Assembly (NCBI RefSeq): GCF_900119085.1
Contig: NZ_FPIQ01000002.1
Location: 121,553 to 185,552 of the forward strand
Direction of reading: 5' to 3'
DNA length: 64,000 nt
From: Nitrosovibrio sp. Nv17
Lineage (GTDB): Bacteria; Pseudomonadota; Gammaproteobacteria; Burkholderiales; Nitrosomonadaceae
Position numbers and translations under genes: made by a program. Below are positions 26,901 through 36,188 of this stretch, one piece after another (the first letter of the stretch is position 1; each line of letters starts with the position of its first letter). The notes under the pieces were generated by a model. The model was not told where the DNA came from and did not search any database. It saw only the letters and a list, made by a program, of their open reading frames with translations.

Positions 26901-28037
26901 TTATTTCCCCGCACGCGTCCTGCGCCCGGCAAGCCGCAGTCCGAGGAGACCCAGTCCCAGCAGGGACAGCGTTGCCGGCTCCGGCACCTGCCCTCCCGGA
27001 TCCGTGCCATTCCTCAGGTGGATCGTCAGTATCCCGAGGTCCGTTATCAGCCCGTCCGACGCCTGTACCTGCGCCACGTAGGTACCCGCGGACGAACCGC
27101 TGGAATCCCATATGAATCGCTGGGTGAGGGGATCGAACGTCGGCGCGTTGGCGCCGCCGCCCAGGAAGCCGACGAAGCTCCAGGTCAGGTCGCCGGGCGG
27201 ATTGGGATTGCCGTCGTCGGTGGCGATGAAGGTGAAGTCGATGGTATCGCCGACCAGCGCATTGACGATGGCGTCGGTGATCACCGGCGCAAGGTTGCCG
27301 CTGCCGGTGTCGACCGCGTCGAACAGCCAGTCGAATTCCACCCGGCTGCCGTCGCTCGCGATGATATTGCCGCTGAAGGCGTAGTCCGCGCCGACGTTCC
27401 CCCTGCTGTTGTCCAGGTAGCCGGCCGTGTCGGCGGCGGAAATGAACAGCGCGCCGGTGGCAGGATCGATGGTGAAGCCCGGCGGCTGGCTGGGGATGCC
27501 GTTCAGCACCTGGTCATAGCTCAGTGTCAGCCCCGGCCCTGCCACCGCGCCGAGGCTCCCGGTGTAGTCGACGCCGCGCACGACTTCCGGTTGCACCGCG
27601 CTGAAGTTGAACAGGATCGGCGTGTTCGCATGGGCGCCGTCCCAGACGATGGTGGAGTTCATCGTCCAGCTGGTGGAGCTGTTGCCGCTGGGAAAGTTGT
27701 GGATCCCATCCACGCGGCAGCAGCTGTTTCCCGTGATGCTGTACGTTCCCGCGCCCGAAAGCTGATAGACGTCCACGTTGGTCACCTTGGTGAATCTCAC
27801 GTCCGAGGTGTCGATCACGCTCGAAGCGCTGCTGAGGTGGTTTGCCCCGCTGACGCTCGCGAATACCGTATCGACCGCGGTCGGCCGCCAGAAGCTGGTC
27901 GTGGTGACCGTCAACTTGCCATTTGCATCGACGCTCGGGATGATCGCCGCGCCGCGGAAATGCGAGGCTTGCGCCGCGCCGCCGGCAAGAGCCGCGATGA
28001 CACCGGCGGTGATGGCTTGATATTTTAGGTTCTTCAT
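26901..28037 (-). CDS. PEP-CTERM sorting-domain protein with Ig/cadherin-like region
   Basis: 378 residues from ATG 28037, chosen because AGAGGA is spaced for this second of two adjacent ATGs. Signal peptide to about residue 25 (AALAGGAAQA-SHFRG). A long beta-rich region follows (Thr/Ser/Asp/Gly), with cysteine pair NSCCRVDG and, near the end, NPPGDLTWSF... and DGLITDLGILTIHL, typical of Ig-like repeats. The C-terminus is a standard PEP-CTERM signal: VPEPA, helix TLSLLGLGLLGLRLA, basic tail GRRTRAGK. Exported and exosortase-processed. It lies downstream of fliK on the same strand but has its own terminator. It could be a substrate for the neighbouring sulfotransferase; this is speculation. 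Confidence 0.88.
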   Translation of the reverse strand: MKNLKYQAITAGVIAALAGGAAQASHFRGAAIIPSVDANGKLTVTTTSFWRPTAVDTVFASVSGANHLSSASSVIDTSDVRFTKVTNVDVYQLSGAGTYSITGNSCCRVDGIHNFPSGNSSTSWTMNSTIVWDGAHANTPILFNFSAVQPEVVRGVDYTGSLGAVAGPGLTLSYDQVLNGIPSQPPGFTIDPATGALFISAADTAGYLDNSRGNVGADYAFSGNIIASDGSRVEFDWLFDAVDTGSGNLAPVITDAIVNALVGDTIDFTFIATDDGNPNPPGDLTWSFVGFLGGGANAPTFDPLTQRFIWDSSGSSAGTYVAQVQASDGLITDLGILTIHLRNGTDPGGQVPEPATLSLLGLGLLGLRLAGRRTRAGK

Positions 28038-28069
28038 CATTCCTCTTGACATTGTTGGTTTTAGAAGAG

Positions 28070-28098
28070 TATCCGACGCCGGCTTGCGGCGTCGGATA
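28070..28098. repeat. Perfect long hairpin between fliK and the PEP-CTERM gene
   Basis: Arms TATCCGACGCC (28070-28080) and GGCGTCGGATA (28088-28098) plus one more G-C pair enclose a 5-base loop GCTTG. No T-run follows on the minus strand, so it is at best a poor terminator for the fli operon; an mRNA-stability hairpin or a dispersed palindromic repeat are alternatives. Confidence 0.6.
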
Positions 28099-28248
28099 GG
28101 ATGAAGCATTTATCATGCCAGAGTAATATCAGGGAAAATGAAACAAGGATAACAGCAAGTTACAATACGGCTGTGCCTGTTGCGGACAAAGCTGTAACGT
28201 TATTCGACACGTCCGCGAGGCGCGAGGCAGACATGGTGTCGACTGGTC

Positions 28249-29508
28249 CTAGGCGAACGTGTCCACCAGGCCGCGGCCGCCGGAGGGGATGCGGCGGCCG
28301 GGCACGTCCCCATCCGGGACGATCGCGTAGCCACCGCCGCCGCTCGCGTGGCGGGTGCCCCCGCGTCCCTGCCGCTCGAACTCCTGCTGCTGGGGAGAAT
28401 GGGAGCCGACGCTGGCATCGCCCAGATCGAGCCCGCTCTCGGCCATCATTTCCCTCAGGCGCGGCAGGGCCGTCTCCAGTGCGGAGCGTACATCCGCCTG
28501 TTGCGACACGAAGCTCACGCTGAGCTGGTCGCTGCTCATCGACAGGACCACGCGCAGGGGGCCCAGTTCGGGAGGATTGAGATTCAATTCTGCGATCTGG
28601 CGTTGTTCGGAAACGAGCCACAGGATCTTGCGGCCCAGTGCGTCGTCCCAGCCGCTGGCGCCTGGGCGGGGTTCGAGCCGGAGCGTGTCGTGGGCCAGCG
28701 TATCGGTGCCTGCCGCGGGACCGTGCACGCTCCCGGCCGCGGACACTGACTGTGCCGTGGCGAAAGAGGCGGCAGGCTCGCGGGGTTCGGCTGCCGCATG
28801 GAACTGTACGGTGGGAGCGGGCGTGGCCTGCAAGGGCAGCTCCGGCTCCTGCGCCGGCTCCCCGCGGCCCTTGCCGCCGACCTGGTCGATCCGCATTTCC
28901 TGCACCGGTGTCTCGCCGGCAGGCGCTGCAGCCGGCGCAGCCGGGGAATGGTCCGGCTGCGCCGCCACGCCCGCTTGCCTGCCCTGCCCGCTGGCCATGA
29001 TCGCTGCCGCCGGGCGCCGCCTCGCGGCCTCTGCGCCGATGCGCGATCCGATGTCGGATTCCGGGTCGGGGGCGTGCATGGCGCCGGCGTTTTCGTCCGC
29101 AATGGCGTTCGGCATTTCATCGGAATTTCCCGCGAAAGCGCCGCCCTGCGTGGGGGACGGGAAGCTCGGGGGAGCCATGGGCTGAAGAGAGGCAAGGAGC
29201 TCCATGCCTGCCATCGTCCCGGCCGCTGGCAGTTCCGCAGCGGCCGGGACGGCTTCTTCGGGAGTGGCGGTGGGAGCATCGGGCGCGGACATGGCCCCGC
29301 CTGTGGCGGGATCGTCCGCCAGCTCATGGCCATCCTCGGTCGCGGCGGCGGTTCGGTTCGCGCCTTCGCTCATCTCCCGCGCCAGCGCTTCGCCAAAACG
29401 GGGCGCTTCTTCGATCGGCAAGCCGCTTTCGGCACCTTTTCCTGCGGCAGGATTCTGGTTCGCCGGGATCGGCAGAGAGATGGAAGCGTTCGTCACGGAT
29501 GCGGTCAT
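28249..29508 (-). CDS. fliK: Flagellar hook-length control protein FliK
   Basis: 419 residues. Long Ala/Pro/Glu-rich disordered N-terminal region, then the C-terminal hook-length domain (about 310-395) with DALGRKILWLVSEQRQIAELNLNPPELGPLRVVLSM, the family signature, and a Gln/Gly-rich tail. Measures hook length and triggers the export switch in FlhB. Last gene of the fliF-K series, 42 bases after fliJ. A second FliK-like gene exists at 40.0 kb. Confidence 0.92.
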   Translation of the reverse strand: MTASVTNASISLPIPANQNPAAGKGAESGLPIEEAPRFGEALAREMSEGANRTAAATEDGHELADDPATGGAMSAPDAPTATPEEAVPAAAELPAAGTMAGMELLASLQPMAPPSFPSPTQGGAFAGNSDEMPNAIADENAGAMHAPDPESDIGSRIGAEAARRRPAAAIMASGQGRQAGVAAQPDHSPAAPAAAPAGETPVQEMRIDQVGGKGRGEPAQEPELPLQATPAPTVQFHAAAEPREPAASFATAQSVSAAGSVHGPAAGTDTLAHDTLRLEPRPGASGWDDALGRKILWLVSEQRQIAELNLNPPELGPLRVVLSMSSDQLSVSFVSQQADVRSALETALPRLREMMAESGLDLGDASVGSHSPQQQEFERQGRGGTRHASGGGGYAIVPDGDVPGRRIPSGGRGLVDTFA

Positions 29509-29550
29509 GGTCGTGTGCTCATGGGTTCGGCGGTGGATGGAACTGAATCC

Positions 29551-30000
29551 CTAGCGGACGGAATCCTGGCGGGCGGCAATATTGTTCACGTGCTCGTCCG
29601 TTTCTTTCTGTTCGCGCTTCGTGGCGCGTTGCAGTTCCGCCTGTATCTGGCGCTGCGTGAGCGTCTCATAGGAATTGTAGGTGCGCCGGGCCGATTGCCA
29701 GGCGATCCTGCCGGCCGCGACCCGCTCGCGCGTCGACGAGACGGCGTCCTCCTGCTGGAGGATCGCGGCGTCGAGCCGCTCCAGGAATTCCTGGTAGTTG
29801 CGCCAGCCGGCCGCCGTCAATCCCTGTCGTGCCTGGGTCTGGAAACGGGTGCGATAGTCCTCCCGGTATTGCTGCAGCACGCCGAGCCGGGTTTCCATGT
29901 GCACGCCCTGGGCGTGGAGCATGCCGAGGCGTTTCGCCGCATCGTCCGTGCGCGTCTGGGCCAGTTGCAGCAAGGTCTTCAAAGCGGAAAACTTGGCCAT
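29551..30000 (-). CDS. fliJ: Flagellar export protein FliJ
   Basis: 149 residues from ATG 30000 with AGAAGGGA upstream. All-helical coiled coil (MAKFSALKTLLQLAQTRTDDAAKRLG, VLQQYREDYRTRFQ) with the FliJ-type RLDAAILQQEDAVSSTRERV pattern. General chaperone and part of the ATPase ring that links FliI to FlhA. Fourteen bases follow fliI. Confidence 0.92.
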   Translation of the reverse strand: MAKFSALKTLLQLAQTRTDDAAKRLGMLHAQGVHMETRLGVLQQYREDYRTRFQTQARQGLTAAGWRNYQEFLERLDAAILQQEDAVSSTRERVAAGRIAWQSARRTYNSYETLTQRQIQAELQRATKREQKETDEHVNNIAARQDSVR

Positions 30001-30014
30001 TCCCTTCTCTCCGG

Positions 30015-31424
30015 TCAGGCGGCCGGGGCAAGCAGCTCGTGCAGCCGGGCGGCGCTGTCCCCGTAGGTCGCGGATTCGAACATGCCCTGCTGCAGGAACG
30101 CTTCCAGCCGAGGATACAGTGCGATCGCCCGATCCAGCACCGGATCGCTGCCCGAGGCGTAGGCACCCACGCTGATCAGGTCGCGCGCGCGCTGGTAGCG
30201 CGAGTAGAGCTGCTTGAAGGTGCGCACCTGCTCGAAGTATTCCGGCGGGATCAGGCTGGTCATGGCCCGGCTGATCGAGGCTTCCATGTCGATGGCCGGA
30301 TAGTGGCCCGCCTCGGCGAGCTGCCGCGACAGCACGATGTGGCCGTCCAGGATGGCGCGCGCCGAATCCGCGATGGGGTCCTGCTGGTCGTCGCCCTCGG
30401 TCAGAACCGTATAGAACGCCGTGATCGACCCGCCGCCGCGGGTGCCGTTCCCGGCACGCTCCACCAGCCGCGGCAGCCTGGCGAACACGGAAGGCGGATA
30501 ACCCTTGGTCGCCGGCGGCTCCCCGATCGCCAGCGCGATCTCGCGCTGCGCCATGGCGTAGCGGGTCAGGGAGTCCATGATCAGCAGCACGTTCCGGCCC
30601 TGATCGCGGAAATACTCGGCGATGGAGGTCGCGTACGATGCGCCCTGCAGCCGCATCAGCGGCCAGGTGTCGGCCGGGGCGGCGACCACCACCGAGCGGG
30701 CCAGCCCTTCCTCGCCGAGTGTATGTTCGATGAATTCCTTGACTTCGCGGCCGCGCTCGCCTATCAGTCCCACCACGATCACGTCGGCGCTGGTGTAGCG
30801 CGCCATCATGCCGAGCAGGACGCTCTTGCCCACGCCGGAGCCTGCGAACAGGCCCATGCGCTGGCCCCGCCCGACGGTCAGCAGCGCGTTGATGGCGCGC
30901 ACCCCGACGTCCAGTATCTGATCGATCGGCGCCCGGTCGAGCGGATTGGGCGTCTGGCTGACCAGCGGTGCGCCATGCTCCGCCTCCAGCGAGCCCAGTC
31001 CGTCCAGGGGGCGTCCTGCGCCATCCAGCACGCGCCCCAGCAGCCCATCGCCGACGGGGAAGCGCCGCAAGCGGTCGGATGCCCGGCGCCGCGGCGGTGC
31101 GCCGTCGCCCAGTACCGGCAGGGCCCCGGTATTCCCCCAGGGCACGACCTTGGCGCCCGGGGTCAGGCCGAATACGTCGTGCGTGGGCATGAGGTAGAGC
31201 CGGTCGTCCTGGAAGCCGACGACTTCCGCCTCCACCTTGCCGCCGTCGGGCATGAGCACGGTGCAGCCGCTGCCCACCGCCAGCCTGAGCCCGACCGCTT
31301 CCATCACCAGTCCCGTGACACGCGTGAGGCGCCCGGATACCTCGAAGGGCTGAGAGCCGACCGCCAGGTTGCCGCATCCCTTGAGGAAGCCGCGCCACTG
31401 GTCGGCATGCGAGCATGTGTTCAT
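30015..31424 (-). CDS. fliI: Flagellum-specific ATPase FliI
   Basis: 469 residues, start overlapping the fliH stop as ATGA. Rotary-type ATPase that unfolds and delivers substrates at the export gate. Walker [15 protein letters not shown] (about residue 178), Walker [14 protein letters not shown], catalytic-region GERGREV and the family's [23 protein letters not shown] are all intact; [12 protein letters not shown] and the C-terminal helical domain are present. Length is usual. Confidence 0.97.
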   Translation of the reverse strand: MNTCSHADQWRGFLKGCGNLAVGSQPFEVSGRLTRVTGLVMEAVGLRLAVGSGCTVLMPDGGKVEAEVVGFQDDRLYLMPTHDVFGLTPGAKVVPWGNTGALPVLGDGAPPRRRASDRLRRFPVGDGLLGRVLDGAGRPLDGLGSLEAEHGAPLVSQTPNPLDRAPIDQILDVGVRAINALLTVGRGQRMGLFAGSGVGKSVLLGMMARYTSADVIVVGLIGERGREVKEFIEHTLGEEGLARSVVVAAPADTWPLMRLQGASYATSIAEYFRDQGRNVLLIMDSLTRYAMAQREIALAIGEPPATKGYPPSVFARLPRLVERAGNGTRGGGSITAFYTVLTEGDDQQDPIADSARAILDGHIVLSRQLAEAGHYPAIDMEASISRAMTSLIPPEYFEQVRTFKQLYSRYQRARDLISVGAYASGSDPVLDRAIALYPRLEAFLQQGMFESATYGDSAARLHELLAPAA

Positions 31425-32107
31425 GCGGATTGGAGCCAGGCGTCGCTGCGCCCCAGCGCCTGCGCGATGCGCTGCCAGCGGGTTGCCAGCGTGGCATCGA
31501 TGCGGCTGTCGCCCACCTGCAGCCGGCAGCCGCCGCGTTCCAGCCGTGCGTCGGCGTGTATCGCGCAGTCGCCCAGCTCGTGATCGAGGTGCTCCTTCAC
31601 GAGTGAAACGTCATTCGGATGGAGGTGCAGCTGCGCCGGATGGCCGAACAGGCTGTCGTGGCGGATGCACTCGCGCACCACCGCCAGCATGAGTTCGGGT
31701 TTCACAGCCAGGGCTTCGCGCACCATCTCACGCGCGAGGTCGAGCGCCAGCGCGAGCAGATCGGTGGCGATGGCCTGGTCGGCGGCGGCCATTTCCTTCT
31801 GCAGTCCGTGCAGAATCTCCCGCAGTTTTTCGACCTCCAGCGCCGTCTGCACGTTGCGGGCCTGCAGGGCGGCCTCGTGGCCTGCCCGGCGGCCAGCCTC
31901 GTATCCGGCCTCATAGCCGGCCTGCTGGGCCTGCTGGTGGATGTGCCGGATCTGCCCGGCGGTCGATGGGGAGATGGCATCCAGGTCGCTGTCGCACTGC
32001 ACGGACTCGCCGCCGGGTTCGGCCGCCCGGGCGGGGGGGGCGAAGGCATCCATGGCCCATGGCTGGCAGGCGGGAAGCCTTTCCTTGGGGATGATACGGC
32101 TGGACAT
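31421..32107 (-). CDS. fliH: Flagellar assembly protein FliH
   Basis: 228 residues. Contains the GxxxG-like run [23 protein letters not shown] (about residues 58-80) typical of FliH, followed by a long helix and a C-terminal domain related to the V-type ATPase E subunit ([15 protein letters not shown]). It regulates FliI and tethers it to FliN. An 8-base C tract (32033-32040, minus-strand sense) lies in the early codons and could cause slippage. Coupled to fliI. Confidence 0.93.
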   Translation of the reverse strand: MSSRIIPKERLPACQPWAMDAFAPPARAAEPGGESVQCDSDLDAISPSTAGQIRHIHQQAQQAGYEAGYEAGRRAGHEAALQARNVQTALEVEKLREILHGLQKEMAAADQAIATDLLALALDLAREMVREALAVKPELMLAVVRECIRHDSLFGHPAQLHLHPNDVSLVKEHLDHELGDCAIHADARLERGGCRLQVGDSRIDATLATRWQRIAQALGRSDAWLQSA

Positions 32108-32154
32108 GTGTCATTCGCTCCGATTCGCGCGTTCCGGTCTTCCAGGGAACGTGC

Positions 32155-33153
32155 TCAGATATAGCTTTCCTCGCCCTTGGTGGTGAATGCGATCCGGTCT
32201 TCGTCGGCAAGCCGCCGCACCACCTGCAGGATCTTTTTCTGCTGGTTTTCGACCTCGCTGACCCTCACGGGACCCATGACCTCCAGATCCTCCCGCAGCA
32301 TTTCCGCTGCCCGGTTGGACATGTTCCTGAAAATCCGGTCGCGCAGTTCCTGCGTCGCGCCCTTCAGCGCAACGACGAGCGAATCGTGCTCGATCTCGCG
32401 CAGGATGAGCTGGATGCCGTGGTCGTCGATATCCATGAGGTTCTCGAAGACGAGCATCTGATCCATGATCTTCTGCGCCAGGTCCTCGTCGAACTGGCGC
32501 AGGTTGCCGAGGATCGAGGTCTCGGCGGTGCTGCCCATGAAGTTGATGATCTCCGCCGCGGTGCGGATACCGCCGACCGGGCTCTTGTTGATGTTCTCGC
32601 CGCCCGACAGCAGGTCCGTGAGCACGTCGTTGAGTTCGCGCAGGGCGTAGGGCTGGATGCCTTCCAGGGTGGCGATGCGCAGCAGCACGTCATTGCGCAG
32701 CGGTTCCGTGAGCTGCCCCAGGATTTCGCTCGCCTGGTTGCGGTCCAGGTGCACCAGGATGGTGGCGATGATCTGCGGGTGCTCGCTCTTGATCAGTTCC
32801 GCCACGGACTGTGAATCGATCCATTTGAGGCCCTCGATGCCGCTGGTATCGCTGCCCTCCAGGATGCGGCTGATGCTGTCCGTGGATTTTTCCTCGCCCA
32901 GCGCCCGGTGCAGCACCGTGCGCGCATACCCTTCCGCGTCGACTCCGAGGAGGCTGTTGCGTCCCGTCGCCAGGTTGCAGAAGTCGCCGAGCACGGCGTC
33001 GATCTGCTCCTGACTCAGATTCTTGACCCGCGTCATGGCCGAGCCCAGCTTCTGTACCTCCAGGGGGTTGAGGTGCTTGAGCACTTCCACCGCCGCATCC
33101 TCGCCCAGGGACAGGAGCAGGATCGCCCCCTTGCCGATTCCAGTCTCATCCAT
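32155..33153 (-). CDS. fliG: Flagellar motor switch protein FliG
   Basis: 332 residues. Middle and C-terminal armadillo-like domains are clear: SEHPQIIATILVHLDRNQASEILGQL, ILGNLRQFDEDLAQKIMDQMLVFENLMDID, and the torque helix region LVVALKGATQELRDRIFRNMSNRAAEMLREDLE with its charged residues. Binds FliF and interacts with MotA. Its start overlaps the fliF end by 8 bases. Confidence 0.97.
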   Translation of the reverse strand: MDETGIGKGAILLLSLGEDAAVEVLKHLNPLEVQKLGSAMTRVKNLSQEQIDAVLGDFCNLATGRNSLLGVDAEGYARTVLHRALGEEKSTDSISRILEGSDTSGIEGLKWIDSQSVAELIKSEHPQIIATILVHLDRNQASEILGQLTEPLRNDVLLRIATLEGIQPYALRELNDVLTDLLSGGENINKSPVGGIRTAAEIINFMGSTAETSILGNLRQFDEDLAQKIMDQMLVFENLMDIDDHGIQLILREIEHDSLVVALKGATQELRDRIFRNMSNRAAEMLREDLEVMGPVRVSEVENQQKKILQVVRRLADEDRIAFTTKGEESYI

Positions 33154-34867
33154 TGCCGGCCACCCATTGTCTGATCACGCGCGCCACCGTCCTGGGATCG
33201 TCCCGGGCCATCTGCCGTGCGAGCGCAAGATTCTCCTCGTGCTGCGAGAGCTGGAGCACCGGTTCCGGGACAGGCTCCTGCCGTCCGGATGACCTCTCCC
33301 CGTCGGCGGAGGGCTCGGCCAGCAGGGCGCGCGCCGGCGGCTCCGTCCGCCGCAGCAGGGGGCGCAGCACGCCGAGCACCAGATACAGTATCAGGCTTGC
33401 GATCAGCAGGTTCTTGCCGATCTGTTGGGCAAGCTCGATCATCTCCGGCTGCTTCCAGAGCGGGATTTCGGGCGCGGCGTCGGGTTCGGCCACCGCGAAC
33501 GGGCTGTTTGCGACGCTCAGGGTATCGCCCCGCTCGCCGTTGAAACCCATGGCTTCCTTCACCAGATCCGTGACCTCGGCCTTCTGCGCGTCGCTCAGGG
33601 GTTGGCGCGTGGCGCGCCCCTCCGCGTCGACCACCTTGCGGTGGTCGATCACCACCGCGACCGAAAGCCGCTTGATGCCGCCCACCGGATTGCGCACGTG
33701 CTGGATGGTCTTGTCCACCTCGTAGTTGATCGTTGTGTCCTTGCGTGTATTCCTGGGCACCTGCGGTGCGGCTGCGGGTGCCGCTGCCCCACCCGCAGCC
33801 GCGCCACCCGGCTGGGCCGTATCCGCCGGCGGCGTCTGGCTGAGAGGCGAGCCCGGCGGTGTCTCGATCGGCGCCGTGGCCGGCATCGGCGGCTGGTTGG
33901 ACAGCGCGCCCGGCACGCCTCCTTCCGCCTCGCCTCCCCCCGTGGCCGATTCCAGGGACTGCTGGCTGCGCACCGTGGAACTGCCCGGATCCTGGTTGGG
34001 CTTGTAGATTTCGTCGGTGCGCTCCGAGTGGGAGAAATCAACATCCGCAGCCACCTGGGCGCGCACGCTTTCCTTGCCGACGATGGGCGCCAGGATCGCC
34101 TCGATGCGCCTGGCATAGCTCTGCTCCAGTGCGTGCAGGTACTTGAGCTGGTGGGGATTGAGTCCCGTCGCCGTCTCCGGGTCGTCGGTACCGCTCAGCA
34201 GGTTTCCCTGCTGGTCCACCACCGTGACATGGCTGACCGGCAGATTTGGGACGCTGCTGGAAACCAGATGCACGATCGCATTCACCTGCGCCGCGTCGAG
34301 CACCCGCCCGGGGTAGAGGTTGAGCAGCACGGAAGCGCTGGGCTTCTGCTGCTCGCGCACGAAAACCGACTGCTTGCCCATGGCAAGATGAACCCGCGCG
34401 CCCTCCACGGCCGCCAGCGACTGGATGGAGCGGGCCAGTTCGCCTTCCAGCGCACGCTGGAAGTTGACCTGCTCCAGGAACTGGCTGGTGCCGAACTTCT
34501 GCTTCTCCATCAGCTCGAAACCGACCAGGCCGCCCTTGGGCAGACCCTGCGTGGCCAGCCTGAGGCGGGCGTCATGCACCTGGCCGGCGGGCACGAGAAT
34601 GGTGCCGCTGCCCTCGGAAAATTTGTAGGGCACGTTCATCTGCTGCAGGGAGGCGATGATCGCGCCGCCGTCCGCGTCGGACACGTTGCTGAACAGCACC
34701 TTGTAGTCCGGCGTCTGGATCCAGAGCCAGCCCCCCGCCAGCAGGGCCGCGATGGCCGAGACCGCGAGCATCAGGCCCAGCTTCTGCTGGCTGGATAGGC
34801 GCGCCAGGAAATTGCGGGCCAGGCCCGGCGCGTCACTGATCGCCAGGACTTCCGCGGGAGCGCTCAT
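33146..34867 (-). CDS. fliF: Flagellar MS-ring protein FliF
   Basis: 573 residues with two membrane helices (about residues 30-50 and LLIASLILYLVLGVLRPLL near 470). The RBM domains include DADGGAIIASLQQMNVPYKF and EGELARSIQSLAAVEGARVHLAM, with NPHQLKYLHALEQSYARRIE. A Pro/Ala/Gly-rich insertion (about residues 320-365) separates the ring-building part from the second helix. First gene of the long leftward fli operon, divergent from fliE across a 220-base region. Confidence 0.96.
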   Translation of the reverse strand: MSAPAEVLAISDAPGLARNFLARLSSQQKLGLMLAVSAIAALLAGGWLWIQTPDYKVLFSNVSDADGGAIIASLQQMNVPYKFSEGSGTILVPAGQVHDARLRLATQGLPKGGLVGFELMEKQKFGTSQFLEQVNFQRALEGELARSIQSLAAVEGARVHLAMGKQSVFVREQQKPSASVLLNLYPGRVLDAAQVNAIVHLVSSSVPNLPVSHVTVVDQQGNLLSGTDDPETATGLNPHQLKYLHALEQSYARRIEAILAPIVGKESVRAQVAADVDFSHSERTDEIYKPNQDPGSSTVRSQQSLESATGGGEAEGGVPGALSNQPPMPATAPIETPPGSPLSQTPPADTAQPGGAAAGGAAAPAAAPQVPRNTRKDTTINYEVDKTIQHVRNPVGGIKRLSVAVVIDHRKVVDAEGRATRQPLSDAQKAEVTDLVKEAMGFNGERGDTLSVANSPFAVAEPDAAPEIPLWKQPEMIELAQQIGKNLLIASLILYLVLGVLRPLLRRTEPPARALLAEPSADGERSSGRQEPVPEPVLQLSQHEENLALARQMARDDPRTVARVIRQWVAGNG

Positions 34868-34966
34868 GGGTGTTCACCCGCTGTTTCGGGGCAAATGGAA
34901 GGATGCGTGCTGGTTTTCATGTCCGGGTTTGGTGTGGTGTGGTCGTTCATGGGATCACAGCCAGCA

Positions 34967-34993
34967 TTATCGGCATGGGCGCGGTATTCGATG
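34967..34993 (-). promoter_or_regulatory. Possible sigma-28-like promoter ahead of fliF
   Basis: On the minus strand a perfect consensus -10, GCCGATAA (34974 to 34967), lies 93 bases upstream of the fliF start. The expected -35 position (34990-34993) reads CATC and not TAAA, so it may be inactive or activator-dependent. Confidence 0.3.
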
Positions 34994-35088
34994 CCCTGAA
35001 AAGAGCCGGGTTTCCCGCCTATTTCCGGATGCGGGCCGGGATTGGGCGATGCTATCCTGCATGCCTCGTCGAATCGTGGAGGAACCGG

Positions 35089-35430
35089 ATGAACGTTTCG
35101 AACATGGATGCGCTGCTGGCCCAGATGCGCAGCAGCGCGGCGCTCGCCGCCGGGAAGCCGGCATCCCCGGTACGGGAAGGAGCCGACGCGGGCGCGAGCA
35201 GGACGGGAGTCGACTTCCCCGCCCTGTTCAGACAGTCGCTGGACCAGGTGAACCAGGCCCAGGGGCATGCCGCCGGGCTGGCGCGGGATTTCGAGCTGGG
35301 CGCGCCCGGCGCCAACCTCACCGAGGCCATGATCTCGATGCAGAAGGCCTCCCTCTCCTTCCAGTACACCCTGCAGGTGCGCAACAAGCTGGTGGCGGCC
35401 TACCAGGAAATCATGAACATGCCCTTGTAG
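35089..35430 (+). CDS. fliE: Flagellar hook-basal body complex protein FliE
   Basis: 113 residues from ATG 35089 with GGAGG upstream; a longer open frame upstream has no support. The conserved C-terminus GANLTEAMISMQKASLSFQYTLQVRNKLVAAYQEIMNMPL is diagnostic. FliE joins the MS ring to the proximal rod and is needed to open the export channel. It is alone on the plus strand, divergent from fliF, and is followed by a terminator and then foreign DNA. Confidence 0.96.
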   Translation: MNVSNMDALLAQMRSSAALAAGKPASPVREGADAGASRTGVDFPALFRQSLDQVNQAQGHAAGLARDFELGAPGANLTEAMISMQKASLSFQYTLQVRNKLVAAYQEIMNMPL

Positions 35431-35452
35431 GCTGATCTCCTCGAACCTAATT

Positions 35453-35478
35453 CCCCGCTGCCTGCGGCGGGGTTCTCT
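35453..35478 (+). terminator. Terminator after fliE
   Basis: Hairpin CCCCGC / GCGGGG (35453-35458 and 35467-35472) followed by the pyrimidine tract TTCTCT, 22 bases after the fliE stop. The T-run is weak, but the position is right. Confidence 0.55.
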
Positions 35479-35548
35479 AAAATCCCGCGATCGAAGTATG
35501 TGATGCCGGAAGGGATCCTGAGCCGGTCATTTTCGGTTTTTGCAATTA

Positions 35549-35574
35549 ATGGCTATAATGGCCATTATAGCCAT
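35549..35574. promoter_or_regulatory. Perfect 26-bp palindromic operator of the toxin-antitoxin operon
   Basis: Half-site ATGGCTATAATGG followed directly by its exact complement. TATAAT, a -10 box, lies inside each arm, so a repressor binding here would block the promoter. It lies 26 bases upstream of the antitoxin start, as expected for an autoregulated Phd/YefM system. Confidence 0.8.
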
Positions 35575-35600
35575 ATAATTTTTTTGGGAAAGAACTTGAA

Positions 35601-35837
35601 ATGAAAGCCATAGCTGCTGGAAAAGCAAAGAATAATTTTGGAGAAATGCTGGATACGGTGCAACGGGAACCGCTCACCATTGAAAAACACGGTCGGGCAG
35701 TTGCCGTGGTTATGTCAGCGCAGGCGTACCAGCAGATGAAACTGGAAAGGCTGCGGGCGAAGCTGGCGCTAGGCGAAGGACAGCTGGACAGGGGAGAAGG
35801 AGAAGACGGCGAAAGTTTTTTTTGCCGGATTGCTTGA
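35601..35837 (+). CDS. Phd/YefM family antitoxin
   Basis: 78 residues. N-terminal Phd/YefM DNA-binding fold: KAIAAGKAKNNFGEMLDTVQREPLTIEKHGRAVAVVMSAQAYQQM, matching the family's A(R/K)xNFxxLLxxV...IxxxGRPVAVLxS pattern. The C-terminal 30 residues are acidic and flexible (GEGQLDRGEGEDGESF), the part that wraps the toxin. Binds its own operator upstream. Six bases separate it from the toxin gene. AT content is higher than in the flagellar genes around it. Confidence 0.88.
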   Translation: MKAIAAGKAKNNFGEMLDTVQREPLTIEKHGRAVAVVMSAQAYQQMKLERLRAKLALGEGQLDRGEGEDGESFFCRIA

Positions 35838-35843
35838 GAGGGC

Positions 35844-36188
35844 ATGAAACGCTACATCCTCTCGCCGGCAGCAAAAACCGATCTCATCGACATATGCGAA
35901 TATACGACCCGGCAATGGGGTAAAGCACAGACGGAAAAATACACATTGCAGCTACGGGAACGAATGCGATGGCTTGCGGACAATCCAATGCTTGGACGAA
36001 CAAGAGATGAAGTAAAGGAAGGCTACCGCAGTTTCAGGGCGGGCAGTCACATAATATTTTACCGCGTAGCAGAAAGCGCAATCGAAATCATCGGCATTCC
36101 ACACCAGAATATGGATATTGAACAGAATCTTGGAGAGGAGATTCTTCTTCTCACAAATCCTGTAGATGATAGGATTGAAAAAGAGTAA
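35844..36188 (+). CDS. ParE/RelE family toxin
   Basis: 114 residues, preceded by GAGAGGG. RelE/ParE fold: ILSPAAKTDLIDICEYTTRQWG (the N-terminal helix pair), MRWLADNPMLGRTRDEVKEGYRSFRAGSHIIFYRV and a closing EIIGIPHQNMD strand. The central pattern LGRxxxEVxxGYRSFxxGSHxIFYR is closer to ParE (gyrase poison) than to ribosome-dependent RelE, but biochemistry is not decided by sequence. About 20 extra C-terminal residues (LLLTNPVDDRIEKE) are unusual and arise where the gene reads up to the IS5 remnant. Confidence 0.87.
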   Translation: MKRYILSPAAKTDLIDICEYTTRQWGKAQTEKYTLQLRERMRWLADNPMLGRTRDEVKEGYRSFRAGSHIIFYRVAESAIEIIGIPHQNMDIEQNLGEEILLLTNPVDDRIEKE

